DNA of 64,000 bases. It comes from Marinobacter changyiensis (GTDB lineage: Bacteria > Pseudomonadota > Gammaproteobacteria > Pseudomonadales > Oleiphilaceae). Numbering within the stretch: position 1 is the first letter of the stretch; each line of letters begins with the position of its first letter. This document shows, piece after piece, positions 9,124-19,114 of the stretch. The position numbers and the translations under genes were made by a program. Below the pieces are notes generated by a model, which worked only from the letters and a program-made list of their open reading frames with translations, searched no databases and was not told the DNA's origin. Location of the stretch: positions 464,264 through 528,263 of the forward strand of contig NZ_VZZZ01000003.1 of assembly GCF_009193265.1 (NCBI RefSeq). The letters run 5' to 3'.

Positions 9124-9152
9124 TTAACTTTGAACGGGCTTTCCTATAGAAT
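9124..9152 (+). promoter_or_regulatory. Sigma70-type promoter of acnB
   Basis: TTAACT (9124-9129), a 17-bp spacer and TAGAAT (9147-9152) lie about 90 bp upstream of the acnB start in the divergent miaE-acnB interval. Confidence 0.5.
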
Positions 9153-9242
9153 CTAGCGCCAATTCGCGGCCTTTTCCGCCAATAAAACTCCCGCCAGCCC
9201 AGTGGCCCGCGCGGGACATCCCAACTGATGAGGGTCCATATC

Positions 9243-11837
9243 GTGTTAGAAGCTTATCGTGAACACGTTGCAGAGCGTGCAGCCCAGGGCATTCCCCCGA
9301 AGCCGCTAAACGCCGAGCAAACCGCAGCACTGGTCGAACTGCTGAAAAACCCGCCTGCCGGCGAAGAGGAGACTCTGGTCTACCTGCTCGAAAACCGGGT
9401 ACCGCCGGGCGTTGACGAAGCCGCTTATGTAAAAGCAGCTTTCCTGTCTGCGCTCGCCAAAAGCGAAACCACTTGCACCCTCATCGACAAGCAAACCGCC
9501 GTCAAATGGCTCGGTATGATGCAGGGCGGTTATAACATTGCCGCCCTGGTGGAGCTGCTGGATGACAGTGACCTGGCCGAACTGGCCGGTGAACAGCTGA
9601 AAAAGACGCTGCTGGTATTCGATGCCTTCAACGACGTGAAGGAAAAGATGGACGCGGGCAATGCAGTTGCCAAAAGCGTAATGGAATCCTGGGCCAATGC
9701 CGAGTGGTTCACCAAGCGTAATAAAGTACCTGAAAGCACCAAAATGATTGTGTTTAAGGTCACCGGCGAAACCAACACCGACGACCTGTCGCCAGCCCCG
9801 GACGCCTGGTCACGCCCTGACATCCCGCTGCACGCCCGCGCTGCTTACAAGATGCCTCGCGACGGCATGATCCCGGACGAACCCGGTGTTACCGGCCCGA
9901 TGACCCAGATTGAAGAGCTCAAGGCCAAAGGCCTTCCTGTCGCCTTCGTAGGTGATGTAGTCGGCACCGGCTCATCACGTAAATCTGCTACCAACTCGGT
10001 ATTGTGGTTTTTCGGTGACGACATGCCCGGCGTACCCAACAAGCGCACCGGTGGTATCTGTATCGGTAATAAAGTAGCCCCGATCTTCTTCAACACCATG
10101 GAAGATGCCGGCGCACTGGTATTTGAAGCCCCGGTAGACAACATGAACATGGGCGACGTTATTGAAGTCCGCCCTTACGACGGCAAGATTCTGAATGAAG
10201 CCGGTGAAACGATCTCTGAGTTCAGTTTCAAGTCCGACGTGATTCTGGATGAGGTTCAGGCCGGTGGCCGTATTCCGCTGATCATCGGACGCGGTCTTAC
10301 CAACAAGGCCCGCGAGACCCTGGGACTCGGCGCCACCGATCTGTTCCGCCTGCCCAAAGATCCGGAAGCCGGCACCAAAGGCTTCACTCTGGGTCAGAAA
10401 ATGGTCGGCAAGGCCTGTGGCCTGGAAGCAGACCAGGGTGTCCGACCAGGCACTTACTGTGAACCCCTGATGACGACAGTCGGCTCCCAGGATACCACTG
10501 GCCCGATGACCCGTGACGAGCTGAAAGACCTGGCGTGCCTGGGCTTCTCCTCGGACCTGGTGATGCAGTCCTTCTGCCACACGGCGGCTTACCCCAAGCC
10601 AATTGACGTGGAAATGCAGCACACCATGCCAGACTTCATCCAGACCCGTGGCGGTGTTGCCCTGCGTCCGGGTGACGGCATCATCCACTCCTGGCTGAAC
10701 CGCATGCTGCTACCAGACACCGTCGGCACCGGTGGCGATTCCCACACCCGTTTCCCGATGGGCATCTCGTTCCCCGCCGGTTCCGGACTGGTGGCTTTTG
10801 CTGCTGCTACCGGCGTTATGCCGCTGGATATGCCGGAGTCCGTCCTGGTTCGCTTCAAGGGTGAAATGCAGCCCGGGATCACGCTCCGTGATCTGGTCCA
10901 TGCGATTCCTCTGTATGGCATCAAGCAGGGCCTGCTGACCGTCGAGAAGAAAGGCAAGATCAATGAGTTCTCCGGTCGCATCCTGGAAATCGAAGGCCTT
11001 GAGCACCTGACTGCCGAACAGGCTTTCGAGCTTTCCGATGCCTCTGCCGAGCGCTCTGCCGCCGGTTGTACCATCAACCTGTCGGAAGAGTCGGTAGCGG
11101 AATACCTGCTTTCCAACATCACCATGCTGCGCTGGATGATTGCAGAAGGTTATGGCGACCCGCGTACCCTGGAGCGTCGTGCCAAGAACATGGAAGCCTG
11201 GCTGGCCGATCCCAAGCTGATGCGTGCGGACAAAGACGCCGAGTATGCCCACGTGATCGAAATTGATCTGGCGGACATCAAAGAGCCCATCGTGTGCTGC
11301 CCGAATGACCCGGACGACGCCCGTCTGTTGTCTGAAGTGGCTGGCGACAAGGTCGACGAAGTCTTTATCGGTTCGTGCATGACCAACATTGGTCACTTCC
11401 GTGCAGCCGGTAAACTGCTGGCCCAGAACAAGGAGCCGCTGAAGACTCGCCTGTGGATGTCACCGCCAACCAAGATGGACGAAGCCCAGCTGATGGAAGA
11501 AGGCTACTTCAACATCTATGGCACTGCCGGTGTGCGCACCGAAATGCCGGGCTGCTCCCTTTGCATGGGTAACCAGGCCAGGGTCGCGGCGAAGTCCACA
11601 GTGCTGTCCACCTCAACCCGTAACTTCCCCAACCGCCTCGGCGATGGTGCCAATGTGTATCTGACCTCTGCGGAACTGGCGGCAGTGGGCGCGGTCCTGG
11701 GCAAGCTGCCGACACCAGCGGAGTACATGGAGTACGCCAAGGACCTCAACAGCATGTCGAAGGATATCTACAAGTACCTGAGCTTCGACAAAATGGACAA
11801 ATACACCAAGCGCGCCGCGGAAGCGAACGTCGCCTGA
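9243..11837 (+). CDS. acnB: Aconitate hydratase B
   Basis: TCA-cycle aconitase interconverting citrate and isocitrate through a 4Fe-4S cluster; the B type also has an N-terminal HEAT-like domain. Seen: the cluster ligands C712 (SCMTNIGHF), C771 and C774 ([10 protein letters not shown]), and near-identity to the family over the whole 864 residues. The start is taken as GTG 9243, giving the usual N-terminus LEAYREHV and a GAGGG eight bases upstream; an in-frame ATG at 9228 would add five residues. It is a single-gene unit with its own promoter and terminator. Confidence 0.97.
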   Translation: MLEAYREHVAERAAQGIPPKPLNAEQTAALVELLKNPPAGEEETLVYLLENRVPPGVDEAAYVKAAFLSALAKSETTCTLIDKQTAVKWLGMMQGGYNIAALVELLDDSDLAELAGEQLKKTLLVFDAFNDVKEKMDAGNAVAKSVMESWANAEWFTKRNKVPESTKMIVFKVTGETNTDDLSPAPDAWSRPDIPLHARAAYKMPRDGMIPDEPGVTGPMTQIEELKAKGLPVAFVGDVVGTGSSRKSATNSVLWFFGDDMPGVPNKRTGGICIGNKVAPIFFNTMEDAGALVFEAPVDNMNMGDVIEVRPYDGKILNEAGETISEFSFKSDVILDEVQAGGRIPLIIGRGLTNKARETLGLGATDLFRLPKDPEAGTKGFTLGQKMVGKACGLEADQGVRPGTYCEPLMTTVGSQDTTGPMTRDELKDLACLGFSSDLVMQSFCHTAAYPKPIDVEMQHTMPDFIQTRGGVALRPGDGIIHSWLNRMLLPDTVGTGGDSHTRFPMGISFPAGSGLVAFAAATGVMPLDMPESVLVRFKGEMQPGITLRDLVHAIPLYGIKQGLLTVEKKGKINEFSGRILEIEGLEHLTAEQAFELSDASAERSAAGCTINLSEESVAEYLLSNITMLRWMIAEGYGDPRTLERRAKNMEAWLADPKLMRADKDAEYAHVIEIDLADIKEPIVCCPNDPDDARLLSEVAGDKVDEVFIGSCMTNIGHFRAAGKLLAQNKEPLKTRLWMSPPTKMDEAQLMEEGYFNIYGTAGVRTEMPGCSLCMGNQARVAAKSTVLSTSTRNFPNRLGDGANVYLTSAELAAVGAVLGKLPTPAEYMEYAKDLNSMSKDIYKYLSFDKMDKYTKRAAEANVA

Positions 11838-11880
11838 GTCGTTAGTTGATTCCAGCTATGGCCCGGAAGGGTCAACCAGA

Positions 11881-11909
11881 AACGCCAGCCCCAGGGCTGG
11901 CGTTTTTTT
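11881..11909 (+). terminator. Rho-independent terminator of acnB
   Basis: A 10-bp perfect stem AACGCCAGCC/GGCTGGCGTT, loop CCAG, then a T run, 44 bp after the acnB stop. Confidence 0.92.
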
Positions 11910-11943
11910 GTGGGATGGACAGCCTCGAAAAGCAATAGCCGGT

Positions 11944-12897
11944 TTAAGCGCGCAATGGCTTGACCCCCTGATTGGACAATTCCGGGAAATCATCGTGCAT
12001 GGTTAATGCCTCGGTGTTTTTGCGGTTACCCAGAAACTCAGGACGTTCAGTCGTTCCCGCAAACGGCTTCTCCAGAGTATTGTCGACGCTGTTATAAACG
12101 AAGAAGAGATTCGAACGCGGCCACGGAGACATGTTCTCGTTCGACGCATGCAGGGTATTGCACTCAAACAGCAGCAAGGAACCAGCGGGGCCCTTGGGCG
12201 CCTTTATCCCGCCCCGGTCTGCCATCCAGCCCAGACCTTTCCGGTCCGGAACTCCAAGGCGCTGGGCCTTCAGAGAATCCTGCCAATTCATGTCAGGGGT
12301 CTCTCCGACACAGGGCACAAACACGTGATGGGAACCGGGGATCAACATCAGCGGACCATTAAATTCGGTGTTCTCCGTCAGCATCAAAGAGGCGCTTACC
12401 GCCCGCATTCTTGGCATGCCATCTTCTGCGTGCCAGGTCTCGAAATCAGAGTGCCAGTCAAAGCCACTACCCTCGAAACCGAACTTGTCATTGATCCGTG
12501 ACTGATGGATATAAACTTCGCTGCCGAGGAGCTGACGCACCATCCCCAGTATTCTGGGGTCCCGGGTCAGCCGGTCAAAATTCTCGGATAGCTCGTGCAT
12601 ACCAAACACCGATCGTATGGCGCCGCTGGCGGGGTCACGGATGATCTGGTCTGACTCCATCAGCTTTTCATCTTTGGCCATTTCCCGCAGTTCGTCGAAG
12701 AAAGGCTCCACGCGCTCCTTGGAGAAAAATCCCTCAAACCAGAGAAAACCATCACGTTCGTAGCGGGACAGAGCGACCTCGTCAAGGGGGCCTTCCCAAC
12801 GACGCTGATTGCGGGAGTGCACGATAGGGTCCAGTCGGGTGAAAGGATCAAGATGCTTTTTCAGGCGGGTCGGAAATGGGTCGTGCTTTTTAATCAT
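11944..12897 (-). CDS. ectD: Ectoine hydroxylase (2-oxoglutarate dioxygenase)
   Basis: Fe(II)/2-oxoglutarate dioxygenase of the PhyH superfamily that converts ectoine to 5-hydroxyectoine, a compatible solute for salt and heat stress. Seen: the EctD signature DWHSDFETWHAEDGMP with iron ligands H149 and D151, the distal H250 in CNTLHASN, and R261 in PRSNLFFVYNS for 2-oxoglutarate. It has 317 residues from ATG 12897; a TTG at 12933 would add 12. No ectABC genes are adjacent, so this is a solitary copy as seen in several halophiles. The upstream region has a perfect 17-bp inverted repeat. Confidence 0.88.
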   Translation of the reverse strand: MIKKHDPFPTRLKKHLDPFTRLDPIVHSRNQRRWEGPLDEVALSRYERDGFLWFEGFFSKERVEPFFDELREMAKDEKLMESDQIIRDPASGAIRSVFGMHELSENFDRLTRDPRILGMVRQLLGSEVYIHQSRINDKFGFEGSGFDWHSDFETWHAEDGMPRMRAVSASLMLTENTEFNGPLMLIPGSHHVFVPCVGETPDMNWQDSLKAQRLGVPDRKGLGWMADRGGIKAPKGPAGSLLLFECNTLHASNENMSPWPRSNLFFVYNSVDNTLEKPFAGTTERPEFLGNRKNTEALTMHDDFPELSNQGVKPLRA

Positions 12898-13080
12898 GTC
12901 GGGTGAACCTTGATTTATCTGTATTTCAATCAATGTGTTCGACCGATTCAGGGATTGCTTTCAGGCACTACTCAAAAGGGGAATTCCGGAGCAACTGCGA
13001 GCCCGACGCGCAGGTAACGCTGTCGGCCGAATGAAGGTCAGCGTCAACGCACTGACATTGGGGACCAGCCTGAAGATTTT

Positions 13081-13097
13081 GGTTGATCGAATCAACC
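13081..13097. promoter_or_regulatory. Palindromic operator candidate upstream of ectD
   Basis: Perfect inverted repeat GGTTGAT-CGA-ATCAACC, 184 bp upstream of the ectD ATG and downstream of the TauE-type gene. The size and symmetry suit a dimeric repressor. The rest of 12898-13204 holds no convincing gene. Confidence 0.4.
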
Positions 13098-13204
13098 ACC
13101 CGGGGCCGAAATACCCATTAAACTTTCCATACAAAGAGGTAATGCACGCCATCGAACAACTAATTTTACTTGTTAAAACAGTTACTTTTACACATCAGCT
13201 TTGA

Positions 13205-13951
13205 TCAATACCAGATCAGCCGGACAAGGATCGCAACCACCATTACCAGGGTCAGCCACTTGATCCATTGGGCACCGCGGTGCCCCATATTGACCCGCAC
13301 GGCTACCATCGCACCACAGATATTACCAAGAGCGAGGGTAAGCCCCATCCCCCAACGCACCTGATCACTGATCGCAAAAATAGCTAGAGCAGGCAGTGTG
13401 TAAAGCAGCACAATAAACACCTTCAGAACATTGACCTGCCGTAAATCGATTTTGAGCATCCGGTACAGGACTACAATAAACAACGCACCTACGCCCACCT
13501 GTATAAAACCACCGTAAAGGCCGATCAGGAACATCGCGAAGTAAATCACCGGTCCCAGCCGGTCAGGTGTTAACGGCCGGGTATCAAGCGCAGGCTGGGG
13601 CAAGACCATGAAGACAGAGGCGCCAATCATGGCCGCCACCAGCACAAACTCGAAGATCTCCCTGGACACCCACGTGGCTACCCACGCCCCGAGGAGCGAA
13701 CCCAGGACAGCGGGCACAGCCAGGCGAAAGCTGACTCCAAGGTTGCCGTGGCCACCCCGAAAGAAACCACCCACGGCCGTAATGCTCTGAAGTGTTATGG
13801 CGACGCGGTTGGTGCCATTGGCCACTTGGGGCGGCAGGCCGAGAAACATCAGCAGCGGCAGCGTGAGCATCGACCCACCGGCCGACAGCACATTGATAAA
13901 GCCTGCAACGCCACCCAGTAACAGCAGCGCCACCACATCCAACATCGTCAC
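13205..13951 (-). CDS. TauE/SafE-family permease
   Basis: Inner-membrane protein of the sulfite/organic-anion exporter (TauE/SafE, DUF81) family, about eight membrane segments in 248 residues. Seen: the repeated hydrophobic architecture with GGVAGFINVLSAGGSML near the N-terminus and a second half with LYGGFIQVGVGALF. The GTG start overlaps the TRAP permease stop by 4 bp (GTGA), indicating translational coupling; an ATG at 13945 is an alternative. The coupling suggests it moves a product of whatever the TRAP system imports, which is inference. Confidence 0.88.
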   Translation of the reverse strand: MTMLDVVALLLLGGVAGFINVLSAGGSMLTLPLLMFLGLPPQVANGTNRVAITLQSITAVGGFFRGGHGNLGVSFRLAVPAVLGSLLGAWVATWVSREIFEFVLVAAMIGASVFMVLPQPALDTRPLTPDRLGPVIYFAMFLIGLYGGFIQVGVGALFIVVLYRMLKIDLRQVNVLKVFIVLLYTLPALAIFAISDQVRWGMGLTLALGNICGAMVAVRVNMGHRGAQWIKWLTLVMVVAILVRLIWY

Positions 13952-16143
13952 GCCGTAACCGGCCTCTGGCTCTGACTGCCCGATTGTCGGTTACCCTTTC
14001 GGGCACTCCAGACCAGGATGGCAATAAATATCCCGAGGCCCGCCAAATCGAGCATCAGGCTGTCGTGAGGCCACAGCATCAGGGCGCCAACCGGGAACAT
14101 AACCAGCCTGACCCACCACCTCAGGGGGTGCTCAAGATAGCCTTCAAGGCCCGCAATAATGGCGTAAACACCGAACAACCCGAAGGCAAAGACCCGCACC
14201 ATCTCACCAATATCACCTGAGATCAGCGGCGAGTAGGCAAACAGCAACGGGATGATGTAGAGCCCTTTCGCGATCTTCCAGGCCGTGAAACCGGTGCGCA
14301 TCTGGGGGGTTCCGGCGATGGCTGCCGCCGCAAATGCGGTCAGGCAGACCGGCGGCGTCACGTTGGAGTCCTGGGATAGCCAGAAAATGATCATGTGCGC
14401 AGACACCAGTGCCATGGCGATGGCATGGGGTGATAACGCCTGCTCAAGCAATTGTGAGGAGAACGATTCCGGTACCAACGACAACAATTGCTGAGCTGTC
14501 GCCATGTCCATGGGGGCGCCCAGCAAGTCCATCTGGTCTGGCGCAGCCAACATGAAAATGGCCTTTGCCTGCTCCGGTAACTGACCACTGGTCAGTAGTT
14601 CAAGTATCTGACTCTGGGCAATAAGCGTGTAAATGGCCGGTGCCGACAACGTTGCCAGCACAATATACGCAGCCGTTACCGGTAGCCCCATACCGAGAAT
14701 CAGCGAAGCCAGTGCTACCAGTAAAAGAGTAATCAGCAAGCTTCCCCCTGCCCACTCGGTAATCATCAGCGAGAAGGTATTGCCAATGCCTGTCGTGGAC
14801 ACCACGTTTACAATAAGACCCACCGTAATGAGCAGAATCGCCGTCGTGACAATATTCCGGGTACCCTGCACCAGCGCCTCCAGAATATCCTTCGGCATCA
14901 TCGGCTTTTTGGATAGCCAGGACGCCACAATAACCGACAAGATCGCAATGCCTGCTGCGTAGGTGGGGGTAAAACCATAGATCAGCGACGCCACCAGAAC
15001 AATCAGTGGCAACAGGTAATGCCATCCGTCCTTCAAAACCTCTTTCAGGGTGGGCGCGTCGCCATCGTCCAGTTTAACAGCGTAACTGCGCTTGGCCTCA
15101 ATGCGCACAAACATCGCAACCGACAGGAAATAAAGCAATGCCGGCAATGCCGCCACGCTGATAATCGTCAGGTAGGACACTTGCGTGTAGGAAGCCATGA
15201 TAAAAGCGCCTGCGCCCATGACGGGGGGCATCAACTGGCCACCGGTGGAAGCAGCCGCTTCAACACCGGCAGCAAAGCGCGCCGGAAAACCCGCCTTACG
15301 CATCAGAGGTATGGTTATGACACCGGTGGACACCGTGTTAGCGACGCTGGAACCGGATACCGACCCCATCAAGCCTGAGGCGAAGACGGCCACGAAGCCC
15401 GGCCCACCGACAAAACGCCCGGCTGCACAGCGCGCCAGTTCGACAATAAAATCTCCGGCGCCGGACTTGACCAGAAAGGCCCCAAACAGGATAAACATGA
15501 ACACATAGGTCCAGGAAATTCGGGCGATGGATCCCAGCATGCCCTGGCCGCCCATATAGGAGCGGAACAACACGGTTTCCCAGGTCAGTCCGGGGAAGTT
15601 GAACAGGCCGTCGACATACTGACCCCACCAGGCGACATAGGTCAGTGCCACCACGCAAAGCACCGGGATAAACCACCCGGTCGTGCGCCGGGCGAACTCC
15701 AGGATCAGCCCCACGGCCACCACCGAGACCACCCAGTCGGCAGTGGAGAAGGTAACTCCCCTTGCGTAAAGGGCATTTTCAAAGCCAATGAGGTAGAACG
15801 CACAGCCAAGGGCGGCAAGACCCATCATGAGATCGATGGCAAAGACCAGCCGTCCGGTACCTGTATTCCGGGTTTTTACCATCGGTATGGTGAGCGCACA
15901 CAACAAGCCGAACAGTCCGAAATGGATGGCTGATATCCAAAGCTCGGACAGCGTCGACCATGTATTGAAATAGATGTGGCTGAGCGCGGTGACAATTGCG
16001 ATCGCAAATATGGCACGCCCGATAACCGGATGATCCAGCCTTTCCCGGGATTCAGCAGCGCTTTCTTCGCGAATTTTATCCAGTGACGGATTGGAATCCG
16101 ACTTTTCAGGCAGATGGTCAGACGTACTCAAGGAGAACTCCAT
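13948..16143 (-). CDS. TRAP transporter fused 4TM/12TM permease (TAXI type)
   Basis: Membrane component of a tripartite ATP-independent periplasmic transporter, with the small and large subunits fused in one 731-residue chain. Seen: a soluble N-terminal stretch of about 40 residues, then roughly 16-18 hydrophobic segments, with the large-subunit signature GSVSGSSVANTVSTG and a proline-rich GGQLMPPVMGAGAF. It is driven by a sodium or proton gradient. It lies 92 bp downstream of its solute-binding protein gene and is coupled to the TauE-type gene. The substrate cannot be read from the sequence. Confidence 0.93.
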   Translation of the reverse strand: MEFSLSTSDHLPEKSDSNPSLDKIREESAAESRERLDHPVIGRAIFAIAIVTALSHIYFNTWSTLSELWISAIHFGLFGLLCALTIPMVKTRNTGTGRLVFAIDLMMGLAALGCAFYLIGFENALYARGVTFSTADWVVSVVAVGLILEFARRTTGWFIPVLCVVALTYVAWWGQYVDGLFNFPGLTWETVLFRSYMGGQGMLGSIARISWTYVFMFILFGAFLVKSGAGDFIVELARCAAGRFVGGPGFVAVFASGLMGSVSGSSVANTVSTGVITIPLMRKAGFPARFAAGVEAAASTGGQLMPPVMGAGAFIMASYTQVSYLTIISVAALPALLYFLSVAMFVRIEAKRSYAVKLDDGDAPTLKEVLKDGWHYLLPLIVLVASLIYGFTPTYAAGIAILSVIVASWLSKKPMMPKDILEALVQGTRNIVTTAILLITVGLIVNVVSTTGIGNTFSLMITEWAGGSLLITLLLVALASLILGMGLPVTAAYIVLATLSAPAIYTLIAQSQILELLTSGQLPEQAKAIFMLAAPDQMDLLGAPMDMATAQQLLSLVPESFSSQLLEQALSPHAIAMALVSAHMIIFWLSQDSNVTPPVCLTAFAAAAIAGTPQMRTGFTAWKIAKGLYIIPLLFAYSPLISGDIGEMVRVFAFGLFGVYAIIAGLEGYLEHPLRWWVRLVMFPVGALMLWPHDSLMLDLAGLGIFIAILVWSARKGNRQSGSQSQRPVTA

Positions 16144-16235
16144 ATAGCCGGGGGCTGGTTCTCACCAAGCCCCTGAGGTGAATTACGATGCATAGCGACC
16201 TGGCGTGAACTGTTACGCCCTTTTTCATCTCTGGC

Positions 16236-17243
16236 CTATTTCGCGATCAAACGCTCCGGGATATCAAGACCCTGTTCACGATAGAACCGCTCTGCACCGG
16301 GGTGAAGTGGCATCGGCAAACCCGCAATCGCTTTTTCAAGCGCCATGGCTTTCGTGGCTGGATGGATGTTGTTAAGAAAAGGAAGGTTAGCGTAGATGGT
16401 TTTGGTGATTTGATAGACGTCTTCTTCCGGCACATCCGCCCTTACAGACAGTATGTTGGGCTGGGCAATGGTGTTGATTACCTTGGTTTGACCAGGGTAG
16501 GTATCAGCCGGAATTTCATAGGGCGTCCAGAGTTCGAACTCGCTGTTGATCTTCGCCAGTTGCTCTTCGGTCACATCAAGAGTGGTAATATCTTTGCCCA
16601 TATTGGCGTAGGCACGGGTGACGGCGGAAGCAGGCACACCGGCCGGAATATTCATACCGTCGATATTACCGTTCTGCAGGGAATCGGCGCTTGGGCCATA
16701 GCCAAGATACGCAATATCCATTTGCTCCAGATCAACCCCCAGCTTACCGAGAATGAAACGTCCGGAGCCTTCAGTGCCGGAGTTTCTGGCACCAATAGAG
16801 AAACTCTTTCCGTACAGGTTTTTCATGTCATCCATGGTGCCGGTTTTCGCCACCGAGCTTCGAACGACGAAATGCTCAACGTTCTGCCAAAGCATCGAAA
16901 TCGAGCGCAGGTTCTTATAAGCCTTGGGGACCGGACCACTGCCGTTCCATGCCCAGGCGCCGTACAGCCCCTGAAGAATGCTGAACTGAATCTGGTTCTC
17001 GTCCATCAGCTTGAGGTTTTCACCGGAACCCGCTGAACTGATTGCAGAAACGGATATATTGTTGGTGGGTTCCAGGCGAACCTTGATCAGTGTCGACAGA
17101 GCAACCCCGACCGGATAATAGGTGCCGCCCGTTGTCGCGGTACCCATCACATAGTTACCCTCGGCCGAAACAACCGAAGAAAAACTCAATGTAGCGGCGG
17201 CAATCAGCCCGAGAGCTGAGTTGAGAAAAGATTTCTTTTGCAT
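16236..17243 (-). CDS. TAXI-family TRAP solute-binding protein
   Basis: Periplasmic substrate receptor for the adjacent fused TRAP permease. Seen: a signal peptide of about 26 residues ending VVSA, then the TAXI opening MGTATTGGTYYPVGVALS, and the family blocks ISAISSAGSGENL and IGARNSGTEGSG. It has 335 residues. The open frame runs back to 17336, but ATG 17243 gives a proper signal peptide and has GGGGAA a few bases upstream. TAXI receptors typically bind glutamate-like or other carboxylate ligands; the specific ligand here is unknown. Confidence 0.92.
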   Translation of the reverse strand: MQKKSFLNSALGLIAAATLSFSSVVSAEGNYVMGTATTGGTYYPVGVALSTLIKVRLEPTNNISVSAISSAGSGENLKLMDENQIQFSILQGLYGAWAWNGSGPVPKAYKNLRSISMLWQNVEHFVVRSSVAKTGTMDDMKNLYGKSFSIGARNSGTEGSGRFILGKLGVDLEQMDIAYLGYGPSADSLQNGNIDGMNIPAGVPASAVTRAYANMGKDITTLDVTEEQLAKINSEFELWTPYEIPADTYPGQTKVINTIAQPNILSVRADVPEEDVYQITKTIYANLPFLNNIHPATKAMALEKAIAGLPMPLHPGAERFYREQGLDIPERLIAK

Positions 17244-17347
17244 GGAATTCCCCGTCATTCGTATTATTTGTTGTTGTACGCGCGCAGACCGGATGGCCAC
17301 CTGGACAGAATAGCCGTTGGGCGCTCGTACGACCATGATACCTTCGT

Positions 17348-17383
17348 AAAAAAAGAGGGCGCCACATGTTGTGGCGCCCTCTT
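17348..17383 (-). terminator. Rho-independent terminator of putP
   Basis: A 14-bp perfect stem (arms 17353-17366 and 17370-17383, core GAGGGCGCCACA) with a 3-nt loop and a T run on the minus strand, 31 bp after the putP stop. It separates the proline locus from the TRAP operon. Confidence 0.92.
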
Positions 17384-17413
17384 GCTCACTCCGAATGGTG
17401 GTTACGCTTGGGA

Positions 17414-18904
17414 TTACCGGGTAATCACCTGGTACTCGCCAGCATCGGCGGTGTTAAGGCTTACAACCATAATGGCAACCCAGGCAACGATAAAGCCTGG
17501 AATGATCTCGTACACGCCAGGACCACCCATAAACCCGCCGTTCCAGCCCAGCGAAATCCAGATGATGACGGTGGCAGCACCGGCAACCATGCCCGCGATA
17601 GCACCAGCGCCGTTGGTCCGCGGCCACATCAGGGACAGGATGATCAGCGGACCAAACGCCGCCCCGAAGCCTGCCCATGCGTTACTGACCAGCGCCAGTA
17701 CCTGGGATTCCGGGTCGGAGGCGATCACCGCGGCAACCAGACCCACCAGGACCACACAGATACGGCCGACGAATACGCATTCCTTGTCGGCCGCTTCCTT
17801 GCGCAGGAACAGGCGATAGAAGTCTTCAGTCAGTGACGATGAGGACACCAGCAGCTGGCTGGAAATGGTGCTCATGACTGCAGCAAGCAAAGCCGCGTAG
17901 AGAAAACCAGTGATCAGCGGATGGAACAGCAGGTTCGACAGAATGATAAAGATGGTCTCCGGATCTTCAACGTCCAAACCGTTACGAATCGCGTAAGCCC
18001 GGCCGAACACACCCAGAGAGATTGCGCCAATCAGGGAAATGGTCATCCAGCCCATGCCAATATTCCGGGCAATCGGTACGTCTTTCAGCGTACGGATCGC
18101 CATGAAGCGCACGATGATGTGGGGCTGACCGAAATAACCCAGTCCCCAGGTAACCGCCGACAGCCAGCCGATAAAGGTCAACCCCTCTGTCCACGACAAT
18201 AGCGAGGGATCGACTTCATTCAGGGTCTGTGACGCTTGGGCGTAACCGCCGCCGCCTTCGCCAAAGAGCACAACCGCCGGCATGATCACCAACGCCAGCA
18301 TCATGATGCAGCCCTGAACAAAATCCGTCATGCTCACCGCCAGGAAACCGCCGACAACGGTATAGGCCAGAACCACACCCAACGTGATGGTGATACCCAC
18401 AGCATAATCACTCAGGCCACCGAAGTTGAAAATTCCGGCAAACGCGCTTTCAAACAGCTTGCCGCCAGCCACCAGACCGGAAGCTGTGTAAACCGCGAAG
18501 AAGATAACAATAACAATGGCGGACACCGTACGCAGGGAAAGCGCCTGTGTCGGAAACCGGTTAGCCAGAAAGGCCGGAATCGTAATCGCATTACCATAGT
18601 GAACCGTCTGTTCACGCAGTCGCGGCGCTACCAGGGTCCAGTTAAAGAACGCGCCCACAAGCAGACCGATACCGATCCAGGCCGAACCCAGGCCCGATGC
18701 AAACAGTGCCCCGGGTAGCCCCAGCAGCAACCAGCCACTCATGTCCGAGGCCCCGGCCGAAAGCGCTGCTACCTTTGGACTGAGCGCTCGCCCACCCAGC
18801 ATGTAATCTTCGGATGAAGACGTAGATCTGCGCATTGCATAAACGCCGATGGCGATCATGAGCGCAAAATAAAGGAATAGACTGATCCAAACACCAATAG
18901 CCAT
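17414..18904 (-). CDS. putP: Sodium/proline symporter
   Basis: SSS-family inner-membrane symporter importing proline with Na+. Seen: 496 residues with about 13 hydrophobic segments, the sodium-site region LSAGASDMSGWLLLGLPGA near residue 50, GYFGQPHIIVRFMA, and STISSQLLVSSSSLTEDF. The ATG at 18904 has GGAG seven bases upstream; the frame extends to 18934 without support. In Pseudomonas, putP is co-regulated with putA by an AraC protein. Here putA is only a remnant, so imported proline may serve as an osmolyte or feed a putA elsewhere. Confidence 0.94.
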   Translation of the reverse strand: MAIGVWISLFLYFALMIAIGVYAMRRSTSSSEDYMLGGRALSPKVAALSAGASDMSGWLLLGLPGALFASGLGSAWIGIGLLVGAFFNWTLVAPRLREQTVHYGNAITIPAFLANRFPTQALSLRTVSAIVIVIFFAVYTASGLVAGGKLFESAFAGIFNFGGLSDYAVGITITLGVVLAYTVVGGFLAVSMTDFVQGCIMMLALVIMPAVVLFGEGGGGYAQASQTLNEVDPSLLSWTEGLTFIGWLSAVTWGLGYFGQPHIIVRFMAIRTLKDVPIARNIGMGWMTISLIGAISLGVFGRAYAIRNGLDVEDPETIFIILSNLLFHPLITGFLYAALLAAVMSTISSQLLVSSSSLTEDFYRLFLRKEAADKECVFVGRICVVLVGLVAAVIASDPESQVLALVSNAWAGFGAAFGPLIILSLMWPRTNGAGAIAGMVAGAATVIIWISLGWNGGFMGGPGVYEIIPGFIVAWVAIMVVSLNTADAGEYQVITR

Positions 18905-19114
18905 GAAACTTCTCCAGGTCATTAGGTCGGGCATAGCCTCGACCGTTTGTCGCGGTTACCGTGTTGATCCCGATAGTCGCGCACCTTGTTGTTGTAACTC
19001 TTCTCCTGATCACGTAATAGTGTGCTACTGCCTACAACGCCAGCGACTGCATCTCAATATTTACCTCCTTATGGTCCAGATTCGGGTGCGTACCGCGCTG
19101 CACTGCTTCGCTCT

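Noticed and set aside
12935..13204. A possible 89-residue protein upstream of ectD
   Set aside because: No ribosome binding site, no family resemblance, and it covers the region expected to hold ectD control elements, including the palindrome.
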